A DNA stretch of 48,963 nucleotides from a virus. Position numbers and translations under genes: made by a program. This document shows positions 18,333 to 24,811 of the stretch, in pieces. Every line of letters begins with the position of its first letter. The first letter of the stretch is position 1. A model generated the notes under the pieces. The model ran no database searches. It worked only from the letters and a program-made list of their open reading frames with translations, and was not told where the DNA came from. The stretch is taken from positions 1 to 48,963 of the IMG/VR virus record IMGVR_UViG_3300050821_004409; one strand, given 5' to 3'.

Positions 18333-18355
18333 ATCAGATATATATAGATTGTCAA
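18328..18355 (-). promoter_or_regulatory. Opposing strong promoter for the Sak4 operon
   Basis: On the minus strand TTGACA (18355-18350), a 16-base spacer and TATCAT (18333-18328) precede the start at 18273. The two promoters face each other and share their -10 bases, so they cannot both be occupied by polymerase. Confidence 0.7.
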
Positions 18356-18373
18356 GCATTAACGGGGAAAAAT

Positions 18374-18553
18374 ATGAAAAGAGATAAAAAAGACCCAAAG
18401 GGGAAGAAGGAGACGAGATACCCTTATCAGATAGGAGTGAGGGTTAGTAAAGAAATGTTGGACTATGTGACGAAGTATTGCTGGCAACGCAATATAGGGC
18501 AAGCCACGGGGATACGTCAGATTATAGAGCAGGCTATGAGAAGGGATAATTAG
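18374..18553 (+). CDS. Ribbon-helix-helix DNA-binding protein
   Basis: The 59-residue product has a basic N-terminus (about 1-18), then a beta-strand type sequence YQIGVRVSKEMLDYV and two helices ending IRQIIEQAMRRDN. That is the pattern of small Arc/MetJ-type (RHH) repressors. It is transcribed from the face-to-face promoter pair immediately upstream. It is therefore the natural candidate for binding the palindromic -10 region and deciding between itself and the Sak4 operon. The RHH assignment is from pattern only. Confidence 0.6.
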   Translation: MKRDKKDPKGKKETRYPYQIGVRVSKEMLDYVTKYCWQRNIGQATGIRQIIEQAMRRDN

Positions 18554-18583
18554 GTGTATAGTAGGAATATCCGTAAAAATAAT

Positions 18584-18751
18584 ATGAATCATTCTGAAAA
18601 GATTGAATCTTATATTAATAAGAATTTCAAACAAGGGTCATGGGATTTTCTAAGAATAGGTTATAGGAGTGAAAAAAATGTTAACAACAATGAAGTGGCG
18701 TTTCATGTTAAAGATGAAGAGAATAAAAGAGGGTATGGTAAAAACTTATAA
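18584..18751 (+). CDS. Possible 55-residue protein overlapping the next gene
   Basis: The ORF encodes a hydrophilic 55-residue protein (MNHSEKIESYINKNFKQG at the start) directly after the RHH gene. It has no strong ribosome binding site for ATG 18584; a GTG at 18554 abuts the RHH stop and would give 65 residues. It overlaps the first 74 bases of the 269-residue gene in another frame. Either this ORF or the early start of its neighbour is wrong. Confidence 0.35.
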   Translation: MNHSEKIESYINKNFKQGSWDFLRIGYRSEKNVNNNEVAFHVKDEENKRGYGKNL

Positions 18752-19487
18752 AAAAGTAATTCAATTAGTAGCAATATTAGAATTTGCTGGGAAATTTGCT
18801 GGGAAAGCAGTTGTTAGCTTTTTTCGTCTTATGTTCGCACTTATAAAGATGGCCATAAGAAGATCAACACTGCTTTCTTTTGATAGGGTAATAAATTATA
18901 AATGGTTATTTCCTGAATGGAAAGCTGCATGCGGTGAAGATTATAAGAAAATAGGTATTTTATGGCCAGATTTTATAGCCCATCATTTATGGAATGGGAG
19001 TTGGCGAACTGATACTGCTCCCCTTATATTTTACGATAAATATGCTAATAGACTAGGAAGGAAAAGAGGTAATTTAGGAAAATATAAAGAGAAATATGTT
19101 ACTTATAAGTCGGCCGGAATTCCTGAAGCGTTTGCGCCTGTTCGTTCAGACTACACAAAAGCCACACTAGAATATACAAAATTAGGTGAATCACCCACCA
19201 TTAAATTAATAACCGATGAAATAAGGAGAGAAAATAAAAGAAAATCGGCTATTATGGTAGATGCCTTATATGTAAGTTGCTTTGAATTCTTAATATGGTA
19301 TATTTTTGAAAATAGAAAAGTTAAGAAATGGGTAAAGGACTGCGGCAACGCTCGGCCTGGAACCATAATAGATGAGAAAGATTTTTCATTTAAAATTTAT
19401 TCTTTGGGAAACTTCATAACAATGGAGAAAGAATATTTACCTAACCCTCCCTCTGTTGACCACCTAATTAAATCTGACAGGAGCTAA
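18678..19487 (+). CDS. Hypothetical protein with hydrophobic N-terminal helix
   Basis: The start is placed at ATG 18678, eight bases after aggag. Later in-frame ATGs (18690, 18714, 18735) are possible. The 269-residue product has a basic N-terminus and a hydrophobic helix (VVSFFRLMFALIKMAI, near residues 47-62) that may associate with membrane. A soluble, Lys/Tyr-rich body follows with a conserved-looking WKAACGEDYKKIGILWPDF segment. It precedes the SSB-like gene by one base. No family is recognised. Confidence 0.6.
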   Translation: MLTTMKWRFMLKMKRIKEGMVKTYKKVIQLVAILEFAGKFAGKAVVSFFRLMFALIKMAIRRSTLLSFDRVINYKWLFPEWKAACGEDYKKIGILWPDFIAHHLWNGSWRTDTAPLIFYDKYANRLGRKRGNLGKYKEKYVTYKSAGIPEAFAPVRSDYTKATLEYTKLGESPTIKLITDEIRRENKRKSAIMVDALYVSCFEFLIWYIFENRKVKKWVKDCGNARPGTIIDEKDFSFKIYSLGNFITMEKEYLPNPPSVDHLIKSDRS

Positions 19488-19488
19488 C

Positions 19489-20001
19489 ATGCACACATCA
19501 TATACGCAACGACCATTATTAGAGCCAGGCTGGGGTTATTTTCAAATAAGTAGGGTGGATACTCTTACTAAAGACGGAAAGCCTCTTGTGTCTAAAAAGG
19601 GGAACCCTATGCTCAAGGTTAACCTCCAGGTAACCGATTCAAGAGGAGCTACAGAATTTGTAACAGATTGGATAGTTTCTGATTTAGACTGGAAAATAGC
19701 CAACGTTCAGGAAGCGTTACAGATTACTAACCTATACGACAAACAGACAGGAAGGTTTGATATAGCGTTACTGCAAAACAAGTGTGGCGCATGTTCCTTG
19801 GATATTCAGAGTAGCGACCAGTACGGAGATAGCGTGCGTATAAAGATGTATGTACCTATGGAGTTTATTAAGATGTTGAACCAGGAAGAAAAGGTTGAAG
19901 CACTTCCCCTCAAAACTAAGAATGACTACTCTCCTCCCGTTCCGGCATATGTTTCTTCGCAAGCTAGCGATAATAGTATTGACGATGATATCCCTTTCTA
20001 G
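19489..20001 (+). CDS. SSB-like single-stranded DNA-binding protein
   Basis: The 170-residue product begins with beta-rich sequence (GWGYFQISRVDTLTKDGKPLVSKKGNPM-type, then LKVNLQVTDSRG, FVTDWIV), consistent with an OB-like fold. It ends in a flexible region closing with DDDIPF, the acidic, Phe-terminated tail that bacterial and phage SSBs use to recruit partner proteins. In phages with Sak4 ATPases a dedicated SSB stimulates annealing, and the Sak4 gene is 1.6 kb away. The fold resembles the DUF669/SSB-like group rather than the canonical SSB sequence. An aggagc site lies just upstream. Confidence 0.7.
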   Translation: MHTSYTQRPLLEPGWGYFQISRVDTLTKDGKPLVSKKGNPMLKVNLQVTDSRGATEFVTDWIVSDLDWKIANVQEALQITNLYDKQTGRFDIALLQNKCGACSLDIQSSDQYGDSVRIKMYVPMEFIKMLNQEEKVEALPLKTKNDYSPPVPAYVSSQASDNSIDDDIPF

Positions 20002-20011
20002 GAGTAAAAAA

Positions 20012-20287
20012 ATGCCTAATACCCCTAAAGAAGAAAAACGTACTGAAGAAATGAAAAGGCTTGGGGCACAAGCATGGAATAAGATGTACCACCAATTGAT
20101 AAGATATAAGGAGCAGTATGGAGCAGCTCATTGTCCCATTAAAAAAGGCCAAAAAGATGCTACGCTAAAGAAGCTTGCTACCTGGTGCGCTACCCAACGA
20201 TATAATCTTAAGTGGGGATGGCTACCCAAAGAAAGAGAAGAGTTATTAAATTTAATAGACTTTAAATGGCGTAAAGAAAAAGAATAA
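20012..20287 (+). CDS. Stand-alone helicase-associated (HA) domain protein
   Basis: The start is fixed by ggag eight bases before ATG 20012. The 91-residue product fits one HA domain (PF03457) over residues 25-88: W-x-KMYHQLIRYKEQYG, then a charged turn, LKKLATWCATQRYNLKWGWLPKEREELLNLIDFKW. HA domains occur in bacteria in tandem at the C-termini of helicase-like proteins and are thought to bind nucleic acid. A single free copy beside an SSB gene suggests a small DNA-binding accessory to replication or recombination. Confidence 0.65.
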   Translation: MPNTPKEEKRTEEMKRLGAQAWNKMYHQLIRYKEQYGAAHCPIKKGQKDATLKKLATWCATQRYNLKWGWLPKEREELLNLIDFKWRKEKE

Positions 20288-20294
20288 GAGGTAT

Positions 20295-20510
20295 TTATTC
20301 CTCTAGAGGAATACTCTCTTTCTCAATACATTCACGCACTGTTAAACCTTCACACCCAATAGAGGAAGTAGTCATATCTTTATGAATATAATAAGCGGCA
20401 TATTTTATCAGACTCATTCCCCCTATAATAACTCCGAGCACTAACGCCAGGGAAGCTAAGAAAGTTAAGATATTTAAACATATTTCTTTCATTTCAGATG
20501 GTACTTTCAT
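20295..20510 (-). CDS. Single-span membrane protein next to endolysin (holin candidate)
   Basis: The 71-residue product has one strong hydrophobic segment (residues 11-37, NILTFLASLALVLGVIIGGMSLI) and an acidic C-terminus with two cysteines. It lies directly downstream of the lysozyme-type gene on the same strand. Lysis cassettes commonly pair an endolysin with a small membrane protein, so a pinholin-, holin- or spanin-like role is plausible. No lipobox or signal anchor diagnostic of a spanin is visible. Confidence 0.55.
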   Translation of the reverse strand: MKVPSEMKEICLNILTFLASLALVLGVIIGGMSLIKYAAYYIHKDMTTSSIGCEGLTVRECIEKESIPLEE

Positions 20511-20519
20511 ATTTCCTCC

Positions 20520-21047
20520 TTAAAACCAAGGGAATCCTGCGTAGTTGTAGTAATTTTTAATAAATTCCTTACTGCTCTCTTCATTTTTTTCTTTAAAGCC
20601 CCAGTTTTCGTTATAAAATTCCCATATTTTATTTATATCGTCATGAGGGGGTAGCTTGTCAGGAATAAGCTGATAATAAAGAGCGCTCATTAAAGTTGCA
20701 GTAGATAAATTTGTAATAATTTCCCTAGGATTGCTAGGAAAATAATAATGGCTTCCGTCCGCTAATATTATTTCAATATTATTATACAGTTTATCTATTA
20801 TATCTTGATAAGTTTGGGAATGCATTTGATAAACACCCAGACTACGGGTTCTTTTATTTTTTGGACATAAAAATGTACCACCTTGGCTTTCATGAGCGAT
20901 TGTGGCTATTAATATTTCTTCCATATTCATAGAATAAATGGGAACTAAATCATGCAAACCTTCGCCTCTTGGACTTTTTCTTTTCAAAAAAACATTTTGC
21001 AGTGTATCTCTAATCACATATTCCCTAAATTGTTCACAGTCTATCAT
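20520..21047 (-). CDS. Endolysin, lysozyme/transglycosylase-like fold
   Basis: The 175-residue product contains IATIAHESQGGTF (residues 47-59) with a likely catalytic glutamate E53. It is followed at 69-75 by SLGVYQM, the equivalent of the G-x-x-Q-M motif of soluble lytic transglycosylases. Helical sequence completes a lysozyme-like fold. There is no N-terminal signal, so it would need a holin; a membrane peptide gene follows nine bases downstream. It is probably the cell-wall hydrolase for host lysis. The exact bond cleaved is not certain. Confidence 0.65.
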   Translation of the reverse strand: MIDCEQFREYVIRDTLQNVFLKRKSPRGEGLHDLVPIYSMNMEEILIATIAHESQGGTFLCPKNKRTRSLGVYQMHSQTYQDIIDKLYNNIEIILADGSHYYFPSNPREIITNLSTATLMSALYYQLIPDKLPPHDDINKIWEFYNENWGFKEKNEESSKEFIKNYYNYAGFPWF

Positions 21048-21050
21048 TTT

Positions 21051-21425
21051 CTACTCCTTTGGTTCCTGTAGGTAATCTGTTACCATCTTGGTAGCAGATT
21101 CAATACTATAGCACACTTCCACTTTATAGTTCTGATTTTTTAGTAATTCTATCAATTTTTGCTGCTGGATAGATAGGCGCCCTTTCAGGCTTTTAAATTC
21201 TATAAAGAAGCCGTTATAGCCGTGCCGAGCTACACAGATAAGTACATCTGGTATTCCGGCTGTCATCCCCTCACTCTTGAGCTTCTTACCCGCAGTCCAT
21301 GTTCTACGGCCCCCGTTGGGAATAGCAAATGTAACACTGCGCACCTCAGCATAGTTCCAGGCTAACCACTCTAGGAAAGTAGATTGTATTTGTGTTTCTG
21401 AAATAGGCAAAGATTTTATTGACAT
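21051..21425 (-). CDS. VRR-NUC domain nuclease
   Basis: The 124-residue product is a single VRR-NUC (PF08774) domain. It has a GIPDV motif at 57-61 with D60, then FFIEFK at 73-78 with E76 and K78, followed by GRLSIQQQ at 82-89. These are the PD-(D/E)xK active-site residues, all present. Small stand-alone phage members have been linked to Holliday-junction or flap-type cleavage; the substrate here is not shown. It is the first gene of a leftward operon with the endolysin, separated by three bases. Confidence 0.8.
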   Translation of the reverse strand: MSIKSLPISETQIQSTFLEWLAWNYAEVRSVTFAIPNGGRRTWTAGKKLKSEGMTAGIPDVLICVARHGYNGFFIEFKSLKGRLSIQQQKLIELLKNQNYKVEVCYSIESATKMVTDYLQEPKE

Positions 21426-21595
21426 ACATTTTATAGCTTTAAATATAGGTTACAGTATTATACAATCGCACACGGGTCAAGTAATACGTACTCATTCTAA
21501 CTTCCCCGCACACGTTAGAAAAAGTTATTGCTTGACCCGATTACAGTCTGTATATTGCCCTCCCACCAGGGAAGATTAAATAAGAAAAGGGCAAA
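21426..21595. promoter_or_regulatory. Divergent promoter region with inverted 13-bp boxes
   Basis: Two inverted copies of ATTRCTTGACCCG lie at about 21473-21485 and 21527-21539. On the plus strand TTGCTT (21528-21533) is 17 bases from TATATT (21551-21556), leading to the winged-helix gene. On the minus strand TTACTT is 16 bases from TATAAT (21462-21457), leading to the VRR-NUC gene. CGCACACG also occurs twice between the boxes. The symmetry suggests one regulator controls both directions. Confidence 0.6.
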
Positions 21596-21898
21596 ATGAG
21601 TTTGCGGATATCCAACTTAGTTTGGAAGCACAGGAGTGCAACTTTAAAACCAATAGAACGGCTCGTATTAGCTCGTATGGCTTCGCTGTGCGACAAAGAA
21701 GGGGGATGTATCTTTCCGAGCTATAAGCGCTTAGCTGGAGATTCCGGTATCTCTAAGTGGCATATCATGAGAGTAGTAAAAGAGCTCGTAGGTAAGCAGT
21801 ATATCTCCCTATTTCACCGATGCAGCTCGATAGAGGGCAAGAAATCATATCTTTCTAATTATTATGTTATTAACTTGAATAACTTGCGCAACCCCTAA
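21596..21898 (+). CDS. Winged-helix replication-type protein (short)
   Basis: The 100-residue product matches the winged helix-turn-helix found at the N-terminus of phage and plasmid replication initiators (PF13730-like). Helix 1 is ERLVLARMASLCDKEG, then CIFPSYKRLAGDSGISKWHIMRVVKELVGKQYI, with a C-terminal wing. It stops after the wing, so no helicase-loader or O-protein-like second domain follows. It ends about 180 bp before a pair of DnaA boxes. It could be an origin-binding initiator or a short regulator derived from one. Confidence 0.6.
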   Translation: MSLRISNLVWKHRSATLKPIERLVLARMASLCDKEGGCIFPSYKRLAGDSGISKWHIMRVVKELVGKQYISLFHRCSSIEGKKSYLSNYYVINLNNLRNP

Positions 21899-21900
21899 TT

Positions 21901-21955
21901 CGCCTTCTCTATCGTGAAAGTTTCCTAGGACGTTCAGAGGGAGAAAAGGCGTTTT
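21901..21955 (+). terminator. Possible factor-independent terminator after the winged-helix gene
   Basis: CGCCTT (21901-21906) pairs with AAGGCG (21946-21951), followed by TTTT. Weaker complementarity extends inward (CTCT with AGAG). The loop is long, so the strength is doubtful. Confidence 0.35.
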
Positions 21956-22078
21956 AAGGTTTTATGAAGGAATTCTATCAATGAAATAGAACACTCACTA
22001 TTTTTACTCAAAATATTCACATTGTCAACTGCTATTTCTTAAATATCTCACTTTTATACTAAGTTATTTACTATACAC

Positions 22079-22128
22079 TATAACCTGTGGATAAGTATGT
22101 GTATAACCTGTGGATAAGTTGTTGATAA
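22079..22128. other. Candidate replication origin with DnaA boxes
   Basis: An 18-bp sequence TATAACCTGTGGATAAGT is repeated exactly at 22079-22096 and 22102-22119. Each copy contains a perfect DnaA box (TGTGGATAA, at 22086-22094 and 22109-22117). A third box with one mismatch (TGTTGATAA) follows at 22120-22128, giving an array of three in one orientation. The preceding 120 bases are strongly AT-rich and could be the unwinding element. The rest of 21956-22400 has no gene. Further AT-rich sequence and a small ACCTT/AAGGT hairpin are all I see there. Confidence 0.65.
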
Positions 22129-22284
22129 GTATTTTGACACATTACCAAAGGGGCTGTGCTTTCCATGAGGGTGACCTTTAATTAAGGTAATATTTAATTA
22201 CTATCTTAAAATCTTAATTATAATAACGGGACCCCAAAATCGGAGCTATTTACTTTATGTTGGAATGCTGTCAAAATACCAAGC

Positions 22285-22299
22285 GTGTTGGGTAGCGAA
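22285..22299 (+). repeat. 15-bp intergenic motif, copy 1
   Basis: GTGTTGGGTAGCGAA recurs with one change at 34943-34957, also in a non-coding stretch and in the same orientation. Both copies are followed about 20 bases later by GCTCCT. The function is unknown. Confidence 0.5.
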
Positions 22300-22419
22300 T
22301 TTCTTTGATGACTGCGCTCCTAAAAAAATTGAGATATAGCGTTTTTATTTGAAAAGTGTCACTCAGGTATATGTTTCAATTTAAAATGGCACCACGGACT
22401 TAAAATGAGGCTTAAAACT

Positions 22420-22791
22420 ATGGAAAAATTGGATACATTCTCTAATGGAGACTCAAGCGTACCTAGTAATCCAGAAATGAACACTTTTTCAGAGGGTAGT
22501 TATAAAAATGACATTTTTCATAAAGCTAGCACAGAATGGTGTCGTAAATGGTTTAGGAATTTGAGTGACGAAAAGAAGTTAGATATATTTTTGCAGGTAA
22601 CTAGTAAGCAATGGAACTTCGCTCAGTTGTTAGAGGGTGCTAACTTGAGTTGTTTGGATGATAAGTTTATAGAAAGTTCTTTCTTTGGAATATTTGTAGA
22701 AGTGGTAAATGCCATTCGGGAGGATGTCTTTCGAGAGCAATCCCAGAAATATGCCAAGCTACTGGCAACGCCGATAGAGAAAAAGGGTTGA
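22420..22791 (+). CDS. Hypothetical protein
   Basis: The start is set at ATG 22420, nine bases after gagg; an ATG at 22405 lacks a site. The 123-residue product has a disordered N-terminus followed by a helical part with aromatic residues (STEWCRKWFRNLSDEKKLDIFLQ, FFGIFVEVVNAIRED). The segment LDDKF recurs as CLDDKFEELFFI in the next gene, a hint of common origin. It is the first gene after the origin. No family is recognised. Confidence 0.55.
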   Translation: MEKLDTFSNGDSSVPSNPEMNTFSEGSYKNDIFHKASTEWCRKWFRNLSDEKKLDIFLQVTSKQWNFAQLLEGANLSCLDDKFIESSFFGIFVEVVNAIREDVFREQSQKYAKLLATPIEKKG

Positions 22792-22816
22792 CATCTTCGT
22801 TTGATAGCATTATGAT
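22788..22816 (+). promoter_or_regulatory. Sigma70-type promoter
   Basis: TTGACA (22788-22793), a 17-base spacer and TATGAT (22811-22816) followed by ATC. The -35 overlaps the stop codon of the preceding gene. The leader before 22933 includes a CCTGC/GCAGG hairpin. The -10 shares the palindromic TATGATATC form with four other promoters. Confidence 0.7.
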
Positions 22817-22932
22817 ATCGTAGTAGTGTATATTTCCTATATCTTTATTCCTTAGGATGAAAAGGTTATCGTAGTTTTGATCCTTACCTGCGATAGGCTT
22901 GCAGGGGGTATGCGCTACGTTTAAGGAGAATT

Positions 22933-23544
22933 ATGAAAATCGTTCATTGGGTAAAAAGAAAATTTAAAGATATTTATAACCGAAGGCTTATTTCGGTAGG
23001 AGAAGCCGTTATTGTAATTAATGATTTTACGGGGGCTGCTTGGGATTCTCCTAAAATGGAAGGAAGATGCCCTATAGCACACAGAGCCTATCTTAGAAAA
23101 TATTGTATTGCGCAGTTGGTTAAGTTATGGAAGGAAAAAGAATTAAAAATATATGAAAAGATATATGAAGTTTTTGCCCTGTGTGAGAGTTCTTGTTCTA
23201 TTAAAAGAATATATGAAGGTAAAAGTTGTTTGGATGATAAGTTTGAAGAATTATTTTTTATAAATAAATATGAATTAAGGAAAGTATTAAAGAAACAAAA
23301 GAAATTATTTATAAAGGACGCAAAATTATTTGAACAAATACAGTCGTATGAAGGAAAGTTAACAGGGGTTCTCGACTATGACTATAAAGAAAAAATAACA
23401 GCTAATATACATATCTGTTCCATGGCATCATCGGTTCGCAAGAAAAGAAGAGCTCTGGTTGAAAAAAATATTAAAGTGTTGGAAGTAAAAAAACAGAAAT
23501 TAAGTGAGAGGTTATATCTTTATTTTGCAGATGGAAAATATTGA
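22933..23544 (+). CDS. Hypothetical lysine-rich helical protein
   Basis: The 203-residue product is highly basic and helical with an N-terminal segment rich in Lys/Arg/Trp (HWVKRKFKDIYNRR), four cysteines and a C-terminal charged coil (KKRRALVEKNIKVLEVKKQKL). It has a strong aaggaga site and its own promoter. The internal CLDDKF segment resembles the preceding gene. It could bind nucleic acid. I recognise no domain. Confidence 0.55.
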   Translation: MKIVHWVKRKFKDIYNRRLISVGEAVIVINDFTGAAWDSPKMEGRCPIAHRAYLRKYCIAQLVKLWKEKELKIYEKIYEVFALCESSCSIKRIYEGKSCLDDKFEELFFINKYELRKVLKKQKKLFIKDAKLFEQIQSYEGKLTGVLDYDYKEKITANIHICSMASSVRKKRRALVEKNIKVLEVKKQKLSERLYLYFADGKY

Positions 23545-23747
23545 TGAAGGCTGAGTTGAAGGGAAGTGACTTAAATGAAGTTTTGAAACAGCTAATTATG
23601 TTTAAAATGGAGAATCATACGGGAAAAAAATTGGTTGTTCCTTATGAGAATTATAAATATGTCTATAGATATATAATAAGCCCAAGGAAGAAGAAAATAA
23701 TCACCAAGAACAGAAGGCTCTTGAGAAGGTTAGGGAGGGGTAAGTGA
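23544..23747 (+). CDS. Small basic protein
   Basis: ATG 23544 overlaps the preceding stop (TGATG), giving coupled translation. The 67-residue product ends in a very basic tail with KIITKNRRLLRRLG. The same motif, KIITKNWRFYKRLG, occurs in the 72-residue protein at 24812, so the two are probably paralogues. The gene faces the tRNA, which lies on the other strand 22 bases away. Confidence 0.5.
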   Translation: MKAELKGSDLNEVLKQLIMFKMENHTGKKLVVPYENYKYVYRYIISPRKKKIITKNRRLLRRLGRGK

Positions 23748-23768
23748 AGATACACACTTTCGTGAGAT

Positions 23769-23845
23769 TGGTGGCCAGAGAAAGAATCGAACTTCCCACG
23801 CGTGGATTTTCAGCCCACCGCTCTACCATCTGAGCTATCTGGCCA
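23769..23845 (-). tRNA. tRNA-Phe (GAA), CCA encoded
   Basis: Reading the minus strand from 23845, all cloverleaf parts are present. The acceptor TGGCCAG/CTGGCCA is perfect. The D-stem is AGCTC/GAGC, the anticodon stem GTGGG/TCCAC has one G-U pair, and the seven-base loop CTGAAAA has anticodon GAA (23811-23809). The T-stem is GGAAG/CTTTC with loop TTCGATT, and CCA is encoded. The U1-A72 first pair is unusual for tRNA-Phe. It is the only tRNA in the genome and sits antisense to the surrounding rightward genes. Confidence 0.93.
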
Positions 23846-23852
23846 TAGGAGG

Positions 23853-24019
23853 GGTGATAGGCAGGAGTTCCACCCGCACGGGACTTGCCTTCTTCACTAA
23901 CAAACAAAGCTCCCTTACCTACTCTAGGCGTTCTTAGTAACCCTATTTCGATAATCTCTCGTTCTTCCCCGGAGAGAGTCCATGATACTAAGCATGGGCA
24001 CGAACGTGCTTCTATCACC
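23853..24019 (-). ncRNA. Candidate structured RNA upstream of tRNA-Phe
   Basis: The 167-base region holds no convincing gene and folds as a nested structure. GGTGATAG (23853-23860) pairs with CTATCACC (24012-24019) and closes it. Inside, CTTAGTA (23933-23939) pairs with TACTAAG (23986-23992), which encloses TCTCTC/GAGAGA (23955-23960/23972-23977). Small hairpins lie at 23918-23928, 23998-24009 and 23861-23888. On the minus strand TATTAT lies about 12 bases upstream of the 5' arm, suggesting co-transcription with the tRNA eight bases downstream. It lacks the signatures of RNase P RNA, tmRNA or a group I intron as far as I can tell. Confidence 0.4.
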
Positions 24020-24162
24020 TTGAGGAAGGATAATATATTTAATTGATAAAGTAAATAGAGAGTGGTAAGGTGGGAACCACCGCAATCAGGAAGGAGAGGC
24101 ACAATAAAAATGGGTAAAGATGATGCTATTGGTTATATTTTTTTAATTTGGAGGAGTAATTT

Positions 24163-24408
24163 ATGAACAAAAAGATATTGGTATTAAATAGAAGTTGGAA
24201 TTTAGTAGGAGATTTAGAAATTGATGGAGATTTTTATCTATTATTTAATGGTAATGTAATCAGAAGATGGGGTACTTCTCAGGGTTTGGGTGAATTGGCT
24301 ATTAAAGGCCCCCTTCCAGACACTATATTAGATCCTCTTCCGTTAACTAAAATTCATAAAGATCAACTAATTTTTACTATCAATTGCGAAGAATCAAAAT
24401 GGAAGTAA
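24163..24408 (+). CDS. Hypothetical protein
   Basis: The 81-residue product starts after a strong ggaggag site. It opens with MNKKILVLNRSWNLVG and has an IKGPLPD-x-ILDPLPLTK centre, suggesting a compact alpha/beta protein. Its stop overlaps the next start (TAATG). The non-coding stretch before it (23748-24162) holds the tRNA, the candidate RNA and a GGTGG/CCACC hairpin near 24070. Confidence 0.5.
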   Translation: MNKKILVLNRSWNLVGDLEIDGDFYLLFNGNVIRRWGTSQGLGELAIKGPLPDTILDPLPLTKIHKDQLIFTINCEESKWK

Positions 24409-24620
24409 TGATTGGTGAAAATGGCTATGGGGCTGGCTATGGCTATGGCTATAGGACTGGTAATGGCCATGGGTGCGGTAATGGTAATGGCTCTGGTAAT
24501 GGCGATGGGTATGGCGATTCCTATGGGTCCGGGAATGGGTATGGATGTGGTAATGGCGATGGCTATGGATGTGGTAATGGCTACGGTAATGGCTATCGTA
24601 ATGGTAATGGCTATGGTTAA
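24408..24620 (+). CDS. Gly-X repeat protein
   Basis: ATG 24408 overlaps the preceding stop; ATG 24399 is an alternative. The 70-residue product is almost entirely Gly alternating with Tyr, Asn, Asp, Cys, Ser and His (GYGYGYRTGNG-type). At DNA level it is an imperfect hexamer array of GGCTAT and GGTAAT units, which leaves most frames open. That makes coding less certain, but glycine at every second residue with a varied partner is what one would expect from a selected frame. Alternating Gly/Tyr proteins form flexible or adhesive assemblies elsewhere. Confidence 0.45.
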   Translation: MIGENGYGAGYGYGYRTGNGHGCGNGNGSGNGDGYGDSYGSGNGYGCGNGDGYGCGNGYGNGYRNGNGYG

Positions 24621-24623
24621 TAC

Positions 24624-24809
24624 ATGAGTTACAAACGTCCTAATTGTACTGATTATTGTTTGAAATGCCAAACAGATATAAGGAAAGAATATTTGGGTGA
24701 GTTGCCGGAAGTATCCCTCCCTAAAAAGAAGGTTAATCTTAGTCTTGTTGCGCAGTGGTTAAGTTATAAAGGGTTAAGCGGTGCTTTTGAGGATGAGGAA
24801 GATAATTAA
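24624..24809 (+). CDS. Small CxxC protein
   Basis: The 61-residue product starts four bases after the Gly-X gene. It has cysteines at C8, C12 and C15 (CTDYCLKC), a possible half zinc site, then a Lys-rich and a Trp-containing helical part, and an acidic end. No ribosome binding site stronger than ggttaa is visible, so it may depend on coupling. No family is recognised. Confidence 0.45.
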   Translation: MSYKRPNCTDYCLKCQTDIRKEYLGELPEVSLPKKKVNLSLVAQWLSYKGLSGAFEDEEDN

Positions 24810-24811
24810 AT

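Noticed and set aside
23701-24102. 133-residue open frame on the minus strand through the tRNA
   Set aside because: It runs across the tRNA (giving the peptide QIAQMVERWAENPRVGSSILSLATN, a familiar tRNA artefact), begins with GTG without a ribosome binding site, and covers the folded RNA region.
24363-24671. Ile/Thr/Ala-rich minus-strand frame and Met/Ala-rich plus frame over the hexamer array
   Set aside because: Both are by-products of the GGNNAT repeat, which has no stops in several frames; only the Gly-X frame is coupled to an upstream gene.
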